From positions 9,637,762 through 9,701,761 of the forward strand of contig CM039183.1 of assembly GCA_008360975.2 (NCBI GenBank): DNA of 64,000 bases. Direction: 5' to 3'. The stretch is from Lichenostomus cassidix (taxonomy: Eukaryota > Chordata > Aves > Passeriformes > Meliphagidae). Of the stretch, positions 20,101-33,400 are shown piece by piece. The notes beneath the pieces are model-generated. The model was not told the DNA's origin. It made no database searches and saw nothing but the letters and a program-made list of their open reading frames with translations. The position numbers were made by a program, and so were the translations under genes. The first letter of the stretch is position 1. Each line of letters begins with the position of its first letter.

Positions 20101-23100
20101 ATGCCATCATCTGCTCAGTTTGCCCTGAGCAACACGGAGGCAGCCTGGCTTTTTAATTGGCTCCTTTCCCCTCTCTGGCCTGTGCTTCCCATTGGCACAG
20201 GGGCTGGCAACTTCCACAGTCTCCATAGGACTGTGATGTATTTTAGTTTTGCCTGGACAATCACCTGAGTTGTGAGCTCAAAGGGGCTGAAAGGCTTCAA
20301 ACTGCCATGGATTGAGAGGTCACTGTTCTCTCTTACCCAGTTTGCCTTTCCCTGCAGTGTAGCTCTGTAATGGGGACATGTCCAGGGGCCCCACCTTAGG
20401 ATGAAGCTATGGTGTCACCTTTCACCACTGCTGGAGGATAAACACCGTGATCTGGGCCTTCCCACAGCCTGTAGTCACAGTGGCCAGCTGGGCTCAGGCT
20501 CTGCACAGCAAAGCTGTTTTATGTAGCTTGTTTTGCTTCTGCATGGGAGCTAAAACAATCAGCAGGTGTTTAAGTGGCACATAACCACTCAAGGCATGGA
20601 TGTTTAATGCTTTTTCACTTATTCACATTAAAAGTGGATCCAGAGCAGCTTTCCTGAAGAGGCAGGATCAGCAGTACCAAAGACTGACCTCAGCTCCACC
20701 ATTGCTCCAGGGACTTTCAGTGTTACTCAGCATTTTTTGCCAGCATCGCTTGTTATCGCTTGGAAATCTCACTCCACCTGTTCTGGAGCAGGAGCAGCAG
20801 AAGGTGTGTTCAAGCACCTTTGGGCAATGATGAATCATGCTTATGGCAAACTCCTTGGCAGCTCCTGGCTGCTGCCTGCCAGGGAAAGCTGTCACTGGAG
20901 CACAGTGAGAGCCTCTGCAAAAGTGGGGCTTGCCTGGAGACCTTGCCAGCCCTAAAGCAACAAAAAACCCAAACAACCCCTCCCTCTGTCTCTTCATCAA
21001 TATTGCCAAATGCACTTTATTTGTACAGTGGAGTGTTTTTCATACCGTGGAGGCCTGGGATTAGTGTTCCTCACAACAGCATAAATATATTTATAGCCCA
21101 TGTGTGTCTGCATTTTGTTATATTTTTAAGTTTATAGGCTAATTGTTAATAAAGCCAGGCTCTATTTATGCTTCTGTAGCAAAAAATAGGTTGAATAGTA
21201 TCACGCAAGAGGCTTAGGACCTGCTGGGCCCAAACAACCTTTCAGACTGTAATTTAGGGGCTCATTCACAGAATAGAAGGATAAAAGTGATTTGTCAGAG
21301 GTTGGCTTCCCCAGGGCACAGCAAAGGAAGAGAAGATCAGCTATGGGAGTCCCCAGGCTGGGGGATATTTAATATATTTAACCCACCTTTGCTCTCAATA
21401 CTCAAAAAAATCAGTGTATCTGGAATTCCCCTATTATTTAAACAGAAAAAAAACCCGCCCCAAACAAACAACAACCACTAAGAGTTCCCAGGTTATATCA
21501 AACAGTTTTTTGCAAGTCTCTTTGCATCAGCTGTTTTAAAAATACATTGTTCATCATGTAACCACAGATCCATGGAACTTCCTCTCCTTCATTCATCTGT
21601 CCTGTGGCAGGGTCACTTCTACCCAAATGCTTCTTGCAAGTGTTCAACTTGCTTAGTCTTTCAAAATCTGCAATAATGGACACTCCACCACATCTCCAGG
21701 CAGCCTGGTCCATGATTCAGCTATAGAACTCATAAACTTGTATCTACTAAAGTAAACTGAAGAGTAAATAGGGACCAAATATCTAACTACTTATTGGGGT
21801 TTGCTTTCTTAAAGAAAAAGAAACAGCTCAAAGCAAAAGCTTTTGTATTCCAGGCACTTCTGCAGAGTTTGGAAATAAAGCAAAAAAGCAGCTTCCTGCA
21901 AAAGGTATTGATCAGCACCTTCCCCTGTGTGACACTGAATGAACTTGTCCAACAAACAGACCTGGAAGAGAAAAGGGGAGGAAAGGTGCCTCGCAAGCCC
22001 TAAACCTCTGATATTCATTTTATTAAAATTTAATGAGGAGGTATTAATAATGAATGCAGCCAGGAAGATGGGAGAACAGCAGTGCAATGGCCTCAAGATT
22101 CCTCGTTAGCAGGAATTCTCTACAGAGCTGGGAAAGAAGAGGGCAGCTTTCAAAGGACAAGAAGGCTCCTGTGAGGGACAGCTGGAAGCAGCAGTTTGCA
22201 GCAGGCTCTGTGGGCTGCACAGATTGGTGGAAGAGTATTTTAAGTATTTTTTTCATTAAAAGCCAAATTGGGGGTGAGATGTGTGCATGTCTTGTATGGA
22301 AAAGATGCTCCTGAATTCCAAGACCTTGAGTATAGCATAGGGAATTGGGGTCATTGCCTCACTGATGGTGTTTTCCTGTGTGAAAGTAACTCTGTCTCCC
22401 TGTGTATCCCATCCCACATGGTATTATCTGCACAGAAACCCAGTCTTCCACCTCTTCAGCCAGATTTTGGGAGCTCGTGTTGCCATGGCAGTGGCTGATG
22501 GGACACACAGAGCTGGGGATGTGATGGATGTCACACCTTGAGCATAAACAACTCCCCTGCCTGTTCACCTCTCAGCAATGCCGTCTAGACCATTTCCTTT
22601 GGTGGCTGCAGCACCCAGCATGATGCAAGTGGAGATGCAGCACATCCATGACTTCCCTTTCCCAGTTGCCAGGCCAGCTGCCTTATCAAAGAGAGGAATG
22701 GAGCTGATTAGACACGGCCTCTTTTTGTAAGCCCCTAGCAGTTGCTTTAAGGCTTATGTGGGTCTTTAAGATTAATGAATGGTGTATTTGGATGTCCCCC
22801 TAAATATTGCTAATAGGTTCTCTGGTCCAGGGAGACCTCTTCTGTTCCCTGGCGTTTATAGTGTTGCTCATCTGACAACCATTTGGTTCATTTCTGAAGG
22901 CTCCAGAGTAAATTTTTCTTGGCCATGCTGACTCTGGGTTCCTCTCAGCTCTCTTAACTGTTGTTTAAGCTCTTCTCTTCCTCATCTGGCCTGTATTTCC
23001 TGTCTCTGGTTCTTACTATGAAGCGTGTTAATAAGCATCTGGATGCCATTAACATGTTTTGTGAGAACAGAAGCAGGATAAAAAGTAGAAATTGAAAGCA

Positions 23101-26100
23101 GAGCCTATGTAGAAGTAAATCTGTGTTCTTTTGTGTTTCCATCAGGAGCAACCTCCCAGTAGAAGACATACTTGCATCTTTCTTGTGCTTGTGAAACAGA
23201 CCCCTAGGCCTGACTAATACCAGTCAGGTAGGTATAAAAACACAGTTTGGACAAGGGAGTTGCTATGTGGAAAAAAGAAATGCTTCCAAGGATCCAGGAG
23301 GTATTAGAAAGAGCTTGGATGTGGTCAACTTTGTCCCAGTAAGCATTCCTCCTCTGGAACAAAAAGGGGCAAGACAGAAGAGCACTGATCACTTTTCTCC
23401 TTACTTTTCAGGGCTGGATGAATCCACAGAGCATATCTGAGTCTCTTTTGAAAAGTCACCAGCAGATGAAGTAATTTGAGGCCTCACCCACACCACAGTT
23501 TATTCAGCCAGCTGCGTAGGTCTCTGAACAGAGGTGCTTTTTAATACAGCATGTCAAGCACTGAGAAATGTCACTTTGATTTTGACACACTCCCCACCAA
23601 GTATGATGTGTTTTCTGTTATGAGTTGTTGTCAAGGTGAAGAAATGAATTAGCGTGGATTTTTAATTGCTTTGATGTTGAACTCTGATATAAGCTGGAAG
23701 GGAAACATCATCCTAGATGAATAAAAAGGTGGTGCAAGAGCTGATCACCCTCTGATGAGGAGCCAAACTGTGCAAATGCAAGAAGGTGGTTTCAGTGTTG
23801 TTTCTATCTCTAGCTGCTTTGAATCAGTTGCTGGGTTCCTACAGAGGCTTCTGCTGGCCACTAGCAGACACCAGGGGACAAGAATAGACACGATTGTCTG
23901 AAATCCAGGTACTCCTCACTTCTGGAAGTCTGGGGAAAGGCTGCCATCTGCTGTAATGTAAAGCAGTTGCTGGAAATACATTTGACCTAAATCAAATCCC
24001 AGCAGTCGTGTTGAAGCTGCGATGAGCTCAGGGTAGGAGCAAAGCAAAACAAGGAAAGATAAACTGTGCACCTAAAGACCTGATGATGCTTTCTACACAG
24101 ATCACTCTCCTAATAATGGCTGTTACCTGGCATGCCCTTAGAGGAAAAAAATCTCTGTGGTCCCCATCTGCTTTAATTTCTGGGATTTCCAGTCAAGGTC
24201 AAAGACAGGACTGAAGCACCATTCAGAAAGCTGCTGGCTGGGGCAGCCTGCAGTGAGGGTGCTGCTTCCTCAGTTTAATCTTGGCACCCACGTCATTCCA
24301 CAACCTCTCAGTCACAGAATTTTAAAATGCAGAAAGGTGTGTGGTTTTCCTCTCAGCAGCAGGTGTGTGATACCTACACTAGCAACGAGTGAACTTGGTT
24401 GTACCTTCTACCCACAGGTCTTGCAGCCTAGAGCAGAACAAAGTCCAAAACCATCTATAACTCAGGGCCTTTATCTCTGATATTTAAAATAAAACCTGTA
24501 CTGAACCCTGTGGTATCTAGAATCAAACTCTTCTCTTTAAAAGTCACTAAGATCGATCACAGCCCTGCTCCCTCGGTAGGCATCACCAACTTGGTTGTTT
24601 TTTTCTGCATTTTTTTCTTTTTCCAACCATCACTTGCTTTGAAACTGCACATTTTGACTCACAAGTAATCTCAGAAACAAGAGCTCTTTGCTTGCCTGAG
24701 GTGCTGCTTGGGCCACACAGTTTGCCATTACACTTTCCTGAAAGCATCCCACTAGAATCCCTCCTTTTGTAATGTTGGGGTGGCCGTGGCCAGATTCAAA
24801 GAGAGCACTGCACATAACAAAGCTAGCCTGGAAAGCTGACATAAAGAAAGCCAGAGCCCCTGATGACTCAGGTATTAATGCACTCCATCAGAAAAAACCT
24901 GCTGATAAAATGGGCTCACTCCAGACACAGGAGACAGAGCTTTTAATTTTACACATCCTCTTTACTGGAGACTGAGAGAATCAAGAAGAACTGTGTGAAA
25001 TGCAGCCACATGTGCAGCATGTCTAAGGTGCTGAGTACGACTTGGGGCCAGGAGGAGCTCAGCTACCCTTGCAGACATGAGGGAATACATGCCAGAGTGT
25101 GTAGGAGCAACAGGAGAGACTTGGCATCCCAGTTTTACGGGTTGTCCTTATGTTATGAGAGTGTCTTGATGGAGTCTATTAAGAAACAGTCCTAGAAAGA
25201 GCCATGTCAGGTGGTGGCCCTTGAGGTGGGCCAGTCATGTCTTCTCTACATAGGTCTGATCCTGAGTTCCAATAGTTAGCATTTGGTTGACATGATAAAA
25301 ATCTTCAAAATTGTCATCTGTGTTAATTTTGAGAGCCAGTAATGTTGCCCTATAAAATTGCCATCCCATTCTGCATGTTCCTAAGCTCCTGTCTTGAAAG
25401 GTTTCTCGTGGCAATGAGCATCATGCTCCACTTAAACAAGGCCTGGAAATATCTTCCCTGCTTCTGGCATGAAATATTCAGTCTTAATATCCCTTCACAT
25501 CATTTAAGTCAAGAAGAGCAGAAACTCTCCATCTGCCTTCTCTGCAGTGTTCATTACTTTACATATTTCTTTTATATCCCTTGCTCCCTCCAAGGAGTTT
25601 TTCCTCGAAGTTTGGTTGTTCCTATCATTGTTTAATGCTGCTCTTTTAGAGACAAGATTACCCACTACATTCAGGATTCCTGGAGGACCTGCCCCTCTAA
25701 TTACATTTAATCACTATTTTCGCTCACATTCCCTATGGATTGCAGTACCTTCTTCATTTTTGACGAGCTGAGCAAAGGTTTTCTATGGAAAACTGAAAGC
25801 TAGTGGCACCAGGGTGCTGTAAGCAAGGACCTTCTGAAACACTGTAATATCCCAAGAAAGGAGCCCAGATATTCCTAGAGATGACCCAGCTTTTACAATA
25901 GTTGGCTGCTAGTTCTGCCACTGACCAGTAATAAGCATTTCCTTATTTTTTTGGTCTCTTGTATCTGAGAAAACATTGAGCTACTTTGTTCTTTTTACTG
26001 TTTATTTTCTACGGCACAAAACTCACTGTTTCCCATTTCTTTTCCAGGAAGACTCTACAGAAGACTCCTGAGCTGGCATCAACATAGGAAAAAACCCTGT

Positions 26101-28880
26101 CATGTTTCTGTTGTTTTGTAAGAATGCCAATTTAATTCACATAAATGAAAAAGTAGCAGTAGAAAGATTTTCCTGGCTAAAGTTAGTTGGGATTGGAGTT
26201 TTTCCCTGGGAGAGCCTTTGTGGGACTATGTCCTGTGTGCCCAGGGTAAGGGTGTGTGTTGGGCACTGCACCGAGTCACGCCCTGCAGAGCTGACGTGGC
26301 CCTTGGCAATCAGTAGGAAGCACAGATAACTGAAATGCTCCCATAAAAGCAGACTTTATGGACATAAGCTGTACTTGAGGAGGTGGACTGACAACAGATC
26401 AAGTGAACTATGGTTGACTGACTCACAATTTCCTCACCTCACCAGCACTGCCGGTGAAGCGACGGCTGTTCTTACCCACAGAGCTTTCAGGCTGTGAATA
26501 CCACAGTTCACAAGCCCAGCCACGCCACGTGCCTTGGGAACTTTGTTGTGCTTTAAACCAGCCTTTCCTCTCAATGTCTCCAGAAATCACCCGCTGAGTG
26601 TCCTACCGTCCGGAGGTGAGGAGGTTTCTCAGGCTGGACTGGCGTTGTCACTGCCACCGCGGGGTTCGGCAGAAAGGTGACAGTCAGAAAAGCAAGCAGC
26701 AGGAGGCAAACCCATGGCTGCCATCCTTTCCTTCTGATCCACAAAGATGATGCAGCTCTAGTTTATTTTTCCCAAGGGGAACAGAGGGCTTTGCTGTTCA
26801 TACAAAAGGCAGCAGAACAGCAACAACATTTAGCCCGAAGATAACGTCAATGAAGCATAAGGTAGAAAATCAAACAGCTTGTTACTTTCCCTCCGTGAGC
26901 AGATAACAAGACTCTTTTCATTGCAACTGGAAAATATTAAAGGTCACGGGAGGGTGCATGGCTCAAACGTCACTTTGAGGGTATGGCTTTCCCCTGCATC
27001 TCTGACACAATTAATCACTGGCTTTGAAAGTACCTCTCTGCTGCAAGAGAAACACAGACCTGAGGTCTTCAGCCAGATCAGGGCTTCCCAGGCACATGTC
27101 ATCTGAGGGGTAAGCCAGCTCTACGTAAACGTCATTTCATGCTAAGCAACTGGTGCAAAATGTTTTCTTAAGGCTGCTCTGAGCAATTTACGGAGAGGAA
27201 CCCGGCAGGATTGCTCCCTGACTCAGTGAAGATGCTGCAAGGACAGGGTTGTGAACAGCTGAGCACTAAGGTCAGTCCTGCACAGCTGGACTTGGCTCTG
27301 GCTCAGTTTGCTGACCAGGACAGGACACGTTTCAGCAGTGAGTGGATCAACCCATGATTCATACAAGGGAGGCATGGAAAATTGTACCCATGCTGCAGGA
27401 CTCACCTTCAGCCTCAGGCTGACCCATAGGGCTAGAAAGGGGAAAATTGGTTTACCACTAAGCCTGTGGGAAGGGTTTTCCCCTCAAAACCAGCATCTGT
27501 AGTTAATAATCATGTACAGCTTCTTCTCTGCTGGGGATTCCCTTTCCTTTTGCCTCTCCCCTTCCTTCCCATCCCCTCCCATCTGTCTCTTTGCTAGTGG
27601 AAAGGGGTTATGTAGATACTCAATTCCAGAAGGTCAGCCTACTGAAAGCAAACAATGAACTCGGATTTGGACAAATCTAAACTTTCCAGCTCACTTGTAA
27701 GTGGTTGCAGGAACCATGGAGACACCCCCAGCCAGCTGGCAGCAATGCTGAGGCAGGAATGCCATCCTCAACCCACACAGCTGAGGCCATTTGTCTTGGT
27801 CAACAGCAAGTAACATAAAGCAGAACCCCAGTGAGGACAGGGCTAACACTATCTTCCTCCTAGAGCCACTCCAATTTCCTTACCTTTATACACATTACTG
27901 AATTCTGCAAACTCAGTCTTTCTGCAGTCTGGATCAATACTCGGCAATCAGTTTTACATTAGGTTCATGATCTCTTCGCTCACTTTATTGCTGCTGTGTC
28001 ATATTTTAGGGATTAGGAGACAGACAGACTCCAACTAATGTGATCCCCAAGGGGAAAAAAGAAGAAACAAACCCCAAACCACAATGTTTTGCCCATGAGG
28101 AGTGTGTCAAATCTGTGTCTGCAGTTTGAGCACAGCAGAGGCTGTAAGGCACAAAGAGATTTCTGCCAGGTAGTGGAAAATATGCTGTGAAAATATTGTG
28201 AGTGACATTTGCAGGTTGCTGGAGGGAAATTCCCATTGGCTTCCTAACAAGCATTTAATATTTAACATAGTTGTGGTTTCTGACTGCTTTTGCTGTTCTA
28301 CCTTACAATAAAGTCTGTTTGAGTTGTGCTGAACCAACATTAACTGTAGAAAGCCGAGGATGGAATTTGGAAGCATGAGAAGGTACATCTTTATTTTCTA
28401 AAGCATGCCTATGAAAGGTATGTATAATGGATGACCACTGACATTGAAGCCCACAGTCATGAAGCAATAGTAGTATTTAAAACTAGTCTTCCTTTCTGGT
28501 AGTGTCACATTTTCCGCTCTTTAAACTCATCTTTTTAAAGGGTGACCACTGGTCAGGTCAGACACATCTCTCACAGAACTCATCAAGGAGTCCCTTGATC
28601 CTGGTGATATTCGCTTGGGGTTTATTGGCTGAGTCTGCAAAACAAATTGTACCGAGCAAACCTCCGCCAACCTTGACCACCAAGGAGCAAAACAACATCT
28701 CCAGCCCAGTCTGGAGCTGGCCCCAGACACAAACATGGGTTATGGAGCTGCAGCCCAGGCAAACCCGTGTAACCCACGGATTGCCACACTCCTGCCTTCA
28801 CACAGCCCAGAGCCACGAGCTTGGTGTTAAACACAGCTGCAAGTGCTGCTGTTAATTAATCAGTCTCCCTGTGTTTTGTC
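17120..28880. other. Intergenic region between PELI1 and VPS54
   Basis: No gene recognised on either strand. Open frames are short or confined to the GC-richer 17.1-18.8 kb part. That part has GCT/CAG-rich patches, including a 16-bp palindrome at 18032-18047. A probable old CR1 remnant lies at about 21540-21725. A 19-nt T run occurs at 20004-20022. Enhancers or non-coding RNA genes may be present but cannot be claimed from sequence alone. Confidence 0.6.
21540..21725 (-). mobile_element. Possible old CR1/LINE remnant
   Basis: The segment around 'tggacactccaccacatctccaggcagcctggtcc' (about 21678-21712) resembles the antisense CR1 motif 'ggagattccacaacctccctaggcaacctgttcc'. The upstream part fits the same element only loosely. 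It is highly diverged. Confidence 0.4.
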
Positions 28881-28889
28881 TGCGGCCAA

Positions 28890-29700
28890 AGGGCCACGGC
28901 CGAGAACTTCAGCGTGTCTAAGGCACGATCGGGCACGAGGCTGCTATGCTACACCGGGACCTAACGCGTCCCTCTATTTCAGCATCTTCTGTGCCCTGAC
29001 TGGGAACTACAGCCTGAGATATCAATCTGCATACACCCTGCTGCGGAGCCCCGGCGGGAAGGTCGGCGGCCAGGGCTCCCCCATTCCGTCCCGAGGCCGC
29101 CGGAACCGCCATCCCCCGGCACGGCACCACAGCCCAGCGCCGCGGGCAGCGCGGCCCCTTCCGCCGGCCTGGCGCAGCTCCTCCCCCGGGCGGTGTAGAG
29201 GCGGGCCTGGCTCCTCCCGCCGCCGCCCGGGCCCTTCCTGCGCCGCCCTGCGCGGGGGCACCGACGTGTCGCGGCGGAGCAGCCGCGCTAGGCCGCGCAT
29301 CCCGCCCGGCGCCGCAGGTAGGCGCGGGGGTTCGCCCGCCGCCCGCCCCGCCGCCTCCCGCCCCGCCCGCCGCCGGGGCTCCCCCGGGGAGCGGCCGGGA
29401 AAGTTGAATTTCCCCGGGCGCCCTTTGTGTGGGCGGCCCGGGCGGCCTGGGCCGGGCGGCGGAGCGGGGGGACGCGAGGGGAGGTGGGCGGAGGGGGCTG
29501 CCCGCGGGCCGGTTCCGCTCTTTTCCCGCAAACCCGCGGCCTGGATTGCCCGATTTCCATGGTAACCCCGGCGGGCGGCGGCGGCGGGAGGCGCGGGCGG
29601 GCGGGAGGCCGGGCCTCCCTCATGCGGTCACTGTCCCGCAGGTCCCCGCAGCCTTCCCCACCATGCCACGGGAAGAGATATGACGACGGCCTCCGGGAGA
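28890..29700 (+). promoter_or_regulatory. VPS54: CpG island promoter of VPS54
   Basis: This is the densest GC and CpG region in the window and the only one outside an exon, which marks a housekeeping-type promoter. GC boxes include CCCCGCC at 29346-29352 and CCCCGCCC at 29361-29368. An E2F-type TTTCCCGC is at 29522-29529. An RFX X-box-like palindrome is at 29553-29566. There is no obvious TATA box. A donor at 29318 and the acceptor/donor pair at 29641/29725 fit one or two non-coding first exons read towards VPS54. The transcription start is not visible and is probably around 29150-29300. Confidence 0.75.
29200..29317 (+). other. VPS54: Probable VPS54 untranslated exon 1 (start approximate)
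   Basis: The donor GCCGCAG|GTAGGC ends this exon at 29317 within the CpG island. The left end is a guess, since no start-site signal can be read. No ATG of VPS54 lies here, because the coding ATG exon has its own acceptor at 37974-37975. Confidence 0.45.
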
Positions 29701-29724
29701 TACTCCTGGCGTGTTCTCCGTAAG
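29642..29724 (+). other. VPS54: Probable VPS54 untranslated exon 2 with a short uORF
   Basis: Bounded by GTCCCGCAG (AG at 29640-29641) and CCGTAAG|GTACGG (GT at 29725). It carries ATG at 29663 in a strong context (CCACCATGC), which ends at TGA 29681-29683 after 6 codons (M-P-R-E-E-I). If spliced to 37976, the VPS54 ATG follows the uORF stop by 67 nt. It could be an alternative first exon or a continuation of exon 1. Confidence 0.4.
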
Positions 29725-30414
29725 GTACGGCTGGTTCTGGAGCTGGTCTGTGGTGTTTTGCTCTGGCGCATGGCAGCCAGGATGGGCTGGGATGTGGAGT
29801 GCTAAAGGGTTTGTTGGTTCCATAAGCCATTTCGGAATGTTCCTGGGTTTGTAGGTGATCCTAAAATTGTGTGATGGGCAAATGTAATTCCTTGCATTTC
29901 CTTACTGTGATTTTTCAAAGGCGGTACGTCCTGTTGAGAGAGATACACATATGTGCATGTAAAACACCGACCTTCTGCACTCTCAGCAGGAACTTTCTGA
30001 CTGGTCACTTTTGGCCTTAGTATGTTACTGACTCTCTTTTCCTTCTCTGCTTTTCTTATATTCTCTACATACTTAGGATTTTTGTTATACGACATCGAGT
30101 TATCACAATCAAGTGTAAAAAAGTATAAGATGGCTGTTTTAAGGTGCATCAAAGTAATTACTTTGATCTGACAACAGATTTGCACTTCTTTTTTCTGTTT
30201 TTTTTTGAGTTTGTAGCATAGGTGGTGTATTGACTTTATTGTCTTACCTGTATGCTGCCTGATGAAGTCCTGAATGAGAAGTCCTGTGGACTTGTGCAAC
30301 CCTGCAAGAAAACGGTCTCTTACTAAAAAACCCAACTGCAGTACATTAATTGTTGTAGTGCCTTGGCCTGAAAGTCAGTGTGACTCTGACAAACGGTGGT
30401 ACAGACAGATGATC

Positions 30415-30455
30415 TTGAAATCCTTTGGATTCTGTTGAAATCCGTTGGTTCTTCT
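30415..30455. repeat. 20-bp imperfect tandem duplication
   Basis: TTGAAATCCTTTGG and TTGAAATCCGTTGG begin two adjacent copies at 30415 and 30435, with decaying similarity at their right ends. Confidence 0.5.
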
Positions 30456-33400
30456 GTGGGGTAGGAAAACAGGGCCTAAAATGGACTAAATTCACAGGAG
30501 ATCTATGGCTGTTCATGCAAAAGTCACTGTACATGGCCTGGGCATTCTCACCCATGAGGTGAGAAGGTTGCACAAGAAGGATCTCCACCTCTCCCATCCT
30601 TTTTGCCAGTAGCAGGATCTGTCCTGAGTGTCCCTCTGTCTACAGCACCATCTTTCTCTGTAGTGGGGGTCTGGCATCTGTGCAGGAATCTTGCCTTGTT
30701 GACAAGCACAAACTTAGTGGGAGGAGAAGGGGGTGCACATTTCCAAGGCTGAACAAGGATATTGTTTGCCTGGAAGATGTCAGGAGCCAGTGGAAGGAGT
30801 GGAGAAAGCAGACTGCAGGCTTTCCTTTGGCAGTTTGAGCAGGAAGAGGTTGGGAAATGGAATCATGTAGGTATCATTTCTTCTTTTGGGGCAGCGTCTC
30901 TGTGTGGAAGCCACTTCTGCTTTCCTTCTCCAGAATTTGGGGGAAATAAGCGCTGTGAGTCTCAGGAACAGAGAAGGGCCATGAACATCATATTATCCTT
31001 CCAGCTGTGAGGCTCACAGTTTTCTTTTTTTTTTTTTTTTTAAATTTTTAAAATTTTTTTTCCACTTTGTTTATTCCTTGTTTTGTTTTATGAATGGAGC
31101 AGAAAGGGTGAGCATGAGTGTGAATGTTTTACATACATACTTCTGGGGACTCATATGATTAAGTCCAAATCATGTTTACCAGCACATCTAAGATTTGCCT
31201 TCCTGTTTTTAACTTTTTGTACCCACCTCACCTAGGTGCTAGATTAAAAAAACACAAACACCTGACTATTCCCTTTGGAAGGTAAAGAATTGTTAATGTA
31301 TTTCCCTCATAGTCAAAAATCCCTATCTATGTACTGATCAGATGTTCCAAAATACTCATACTTAATAGCTTCAATATCCCAGATTTTTCTCTATCTATCT
31401 GGTTCTTAAATAAAAAAGGGGCCATTTTGGAAGTGTGTGGGTGTGTGTTAGGGATAGATTATTAGAGTTGGAGTAGGATATCTGGCACTTTGCAGTGTGT
31501 CGGATAGTTTCTGTGAGTTTTATGCAGCTGCTGTAAGCAGCAGTGTAAGATCTTCCTTTTTGGTTTTTGGCATTCAAGGTGTAGCATAATCATACTGGCT
31601 TTTATGCCATAGAATTATTTATTCTTTTTGTCAGTGGAAGCTATTTGAGGGCTGAAAAGGAAGTGATGTGATGAGAGGTGATCAGTTTTGTTTGATCTTC
31701 TGGACTCTCTCTCTCTGCTGGACAAGGACTCTCAACAAACATGGGTGGCACAGAGTTGCTTGCCAAGTTAAAGTCTGGATGGTCTTGTTTGCTGAGTAGC
31801 TGCCATGTAGAGTGACAGAAGAGTAGAATCCTGTGTCAGGATTTGATATGAGGTGCACTGGGCCTGCTTTTTGATAGTCTCTGGTCACAGATTTATGTCA
31901 AAACTATGAAATATTTTTATTTGGCTCCCTCATGGCCACTTGCTGTTCAGGACTTGGGTAAGGCTTTGGAAAGACATGACTCCCATGAAAATTCATGTTT
32001 TTAGGAAATTATTTTCTGATGAACAAATGGAGTCTAGCCCTGCTGAAGATGGCAGGTGGAGGGGCTGTACAGGGAGTCTTACTGTTGACACAAATTGCCA
32101 TGAATGTCTGTCAGACTCCTTTGTCACATCTGGACCTCAGTGTTGGGGTTTTTGCTGGGGCTGGTGCAGTTCTTCCTCCACACATCAGTGCTCTGCAGCC
32201 TTTGACAGACTCATAGCAGGAGTGCCTGCTGGGGCTCCTTGGTCTGTGTTCAGCTGCACGCACCTCTGTGGAGCTCTGTAAGATGCTTGTATTTCACAGT
32301 TTTCTAGGGGGAATAATGCACACTGTAATGCTGATGCCTGGGAAAAAAAGAGTACAAAGAGACTTCACTCTGATCTTGTGTCATAAAGTGGGCAACTAAC
32401 CACAAGGCCTTTTCTGACATATATTTTTACTGCTTTGATAATTTTTTCTGAATGATTCTGACACCTCTGGTGTGGAAGAACTTGGTGCATAATGACCTAA
32501 ATAGCTGTAGGAAGGTCTGTTCCTCCCGCACAGCAGCTGCCTTCTGATTTCAAATTAGTGTTCAGCATTGGGAGGTTGGGTTTCCACATGAGAGGAAGTG
32601 CATTTGCTACAGTGGGTACATCACAGATGTTTCATGTAATCATTTATTCGGTACCTGAATGAAAGTGAAGTGTTATTTTTCAGTTTGTCTAAAATGAGAT
32701 GAATTGCTTTCCGGTTTTTGACAAAACGTTTACACTTGTGAATTATTTTAAGTAACAAGACATTATTCAGTAATGGGACATTTTGGGGTAATATTTTCAG
32801 AGCATTCTTGTGTTTAAAGATGTGAAGTTGAATTAAGGCTTTTTTTTTTTTTTTTGTCCCCCGAATCTGCTGTTCATATGGCTACAACTGGGGAGGGCAA
32901 AAGAAACCAGTACAAAATGTAATAACATGAAAGTCAGATGTTGACTTATCCTGGCCTTATAGTCTACCCGTGGTGCTTTGCAGTGGGGATGCAGCTGTCC
33001 TGTTCTTTCTTTGGAGTCACTACTGTTTTTCTTGCCCATTGCCCTGTTTGAGGAGATTGTTTTGAGATGGCCGTATGAAAGAGACAATTTAAGGGGAGGG
33101 TGGTGGCATTACTCTTTAAGCTATTCAAGTGCTTTTGCTTTTCCACAGTCACCACTATGCAGTTTGCTGGGGAAGCAGCACAGTCTCAGGAATTAGGGAA
33201 TCTGCTGGATCATAGCACCACATGTAGCTAAGCAGGGCTGATGAGAAGTGTGGATAACTCATACATAGCTGCTTTTTCAGTTGCTTTCATCCCAGCAGAG
33301 CTAATCTGGATGGTCATCACTCATGCTACCTTTGCAGGGAAGGTACACCCTCAGTGTGAGAACATGAGATTTGGGATACTGTTGGGATATGCAGAATGCA

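Noticed and set aside
28890..29300. Bidirectional promoter with a divergent gene
   Set aside because: No exon or coding frame of any recognisable gene on the - strand upstream, and the next gene on that side, PELI1, faces the same way as VPS54.
28843..29830. Several long open frames on both strands in the CpG island (up to 240 codons)
   Set aside because: Low-complexity Arg/Pro/Gly/Ala translations in GC-rich promoter DNA, with no domain; explained by composition.
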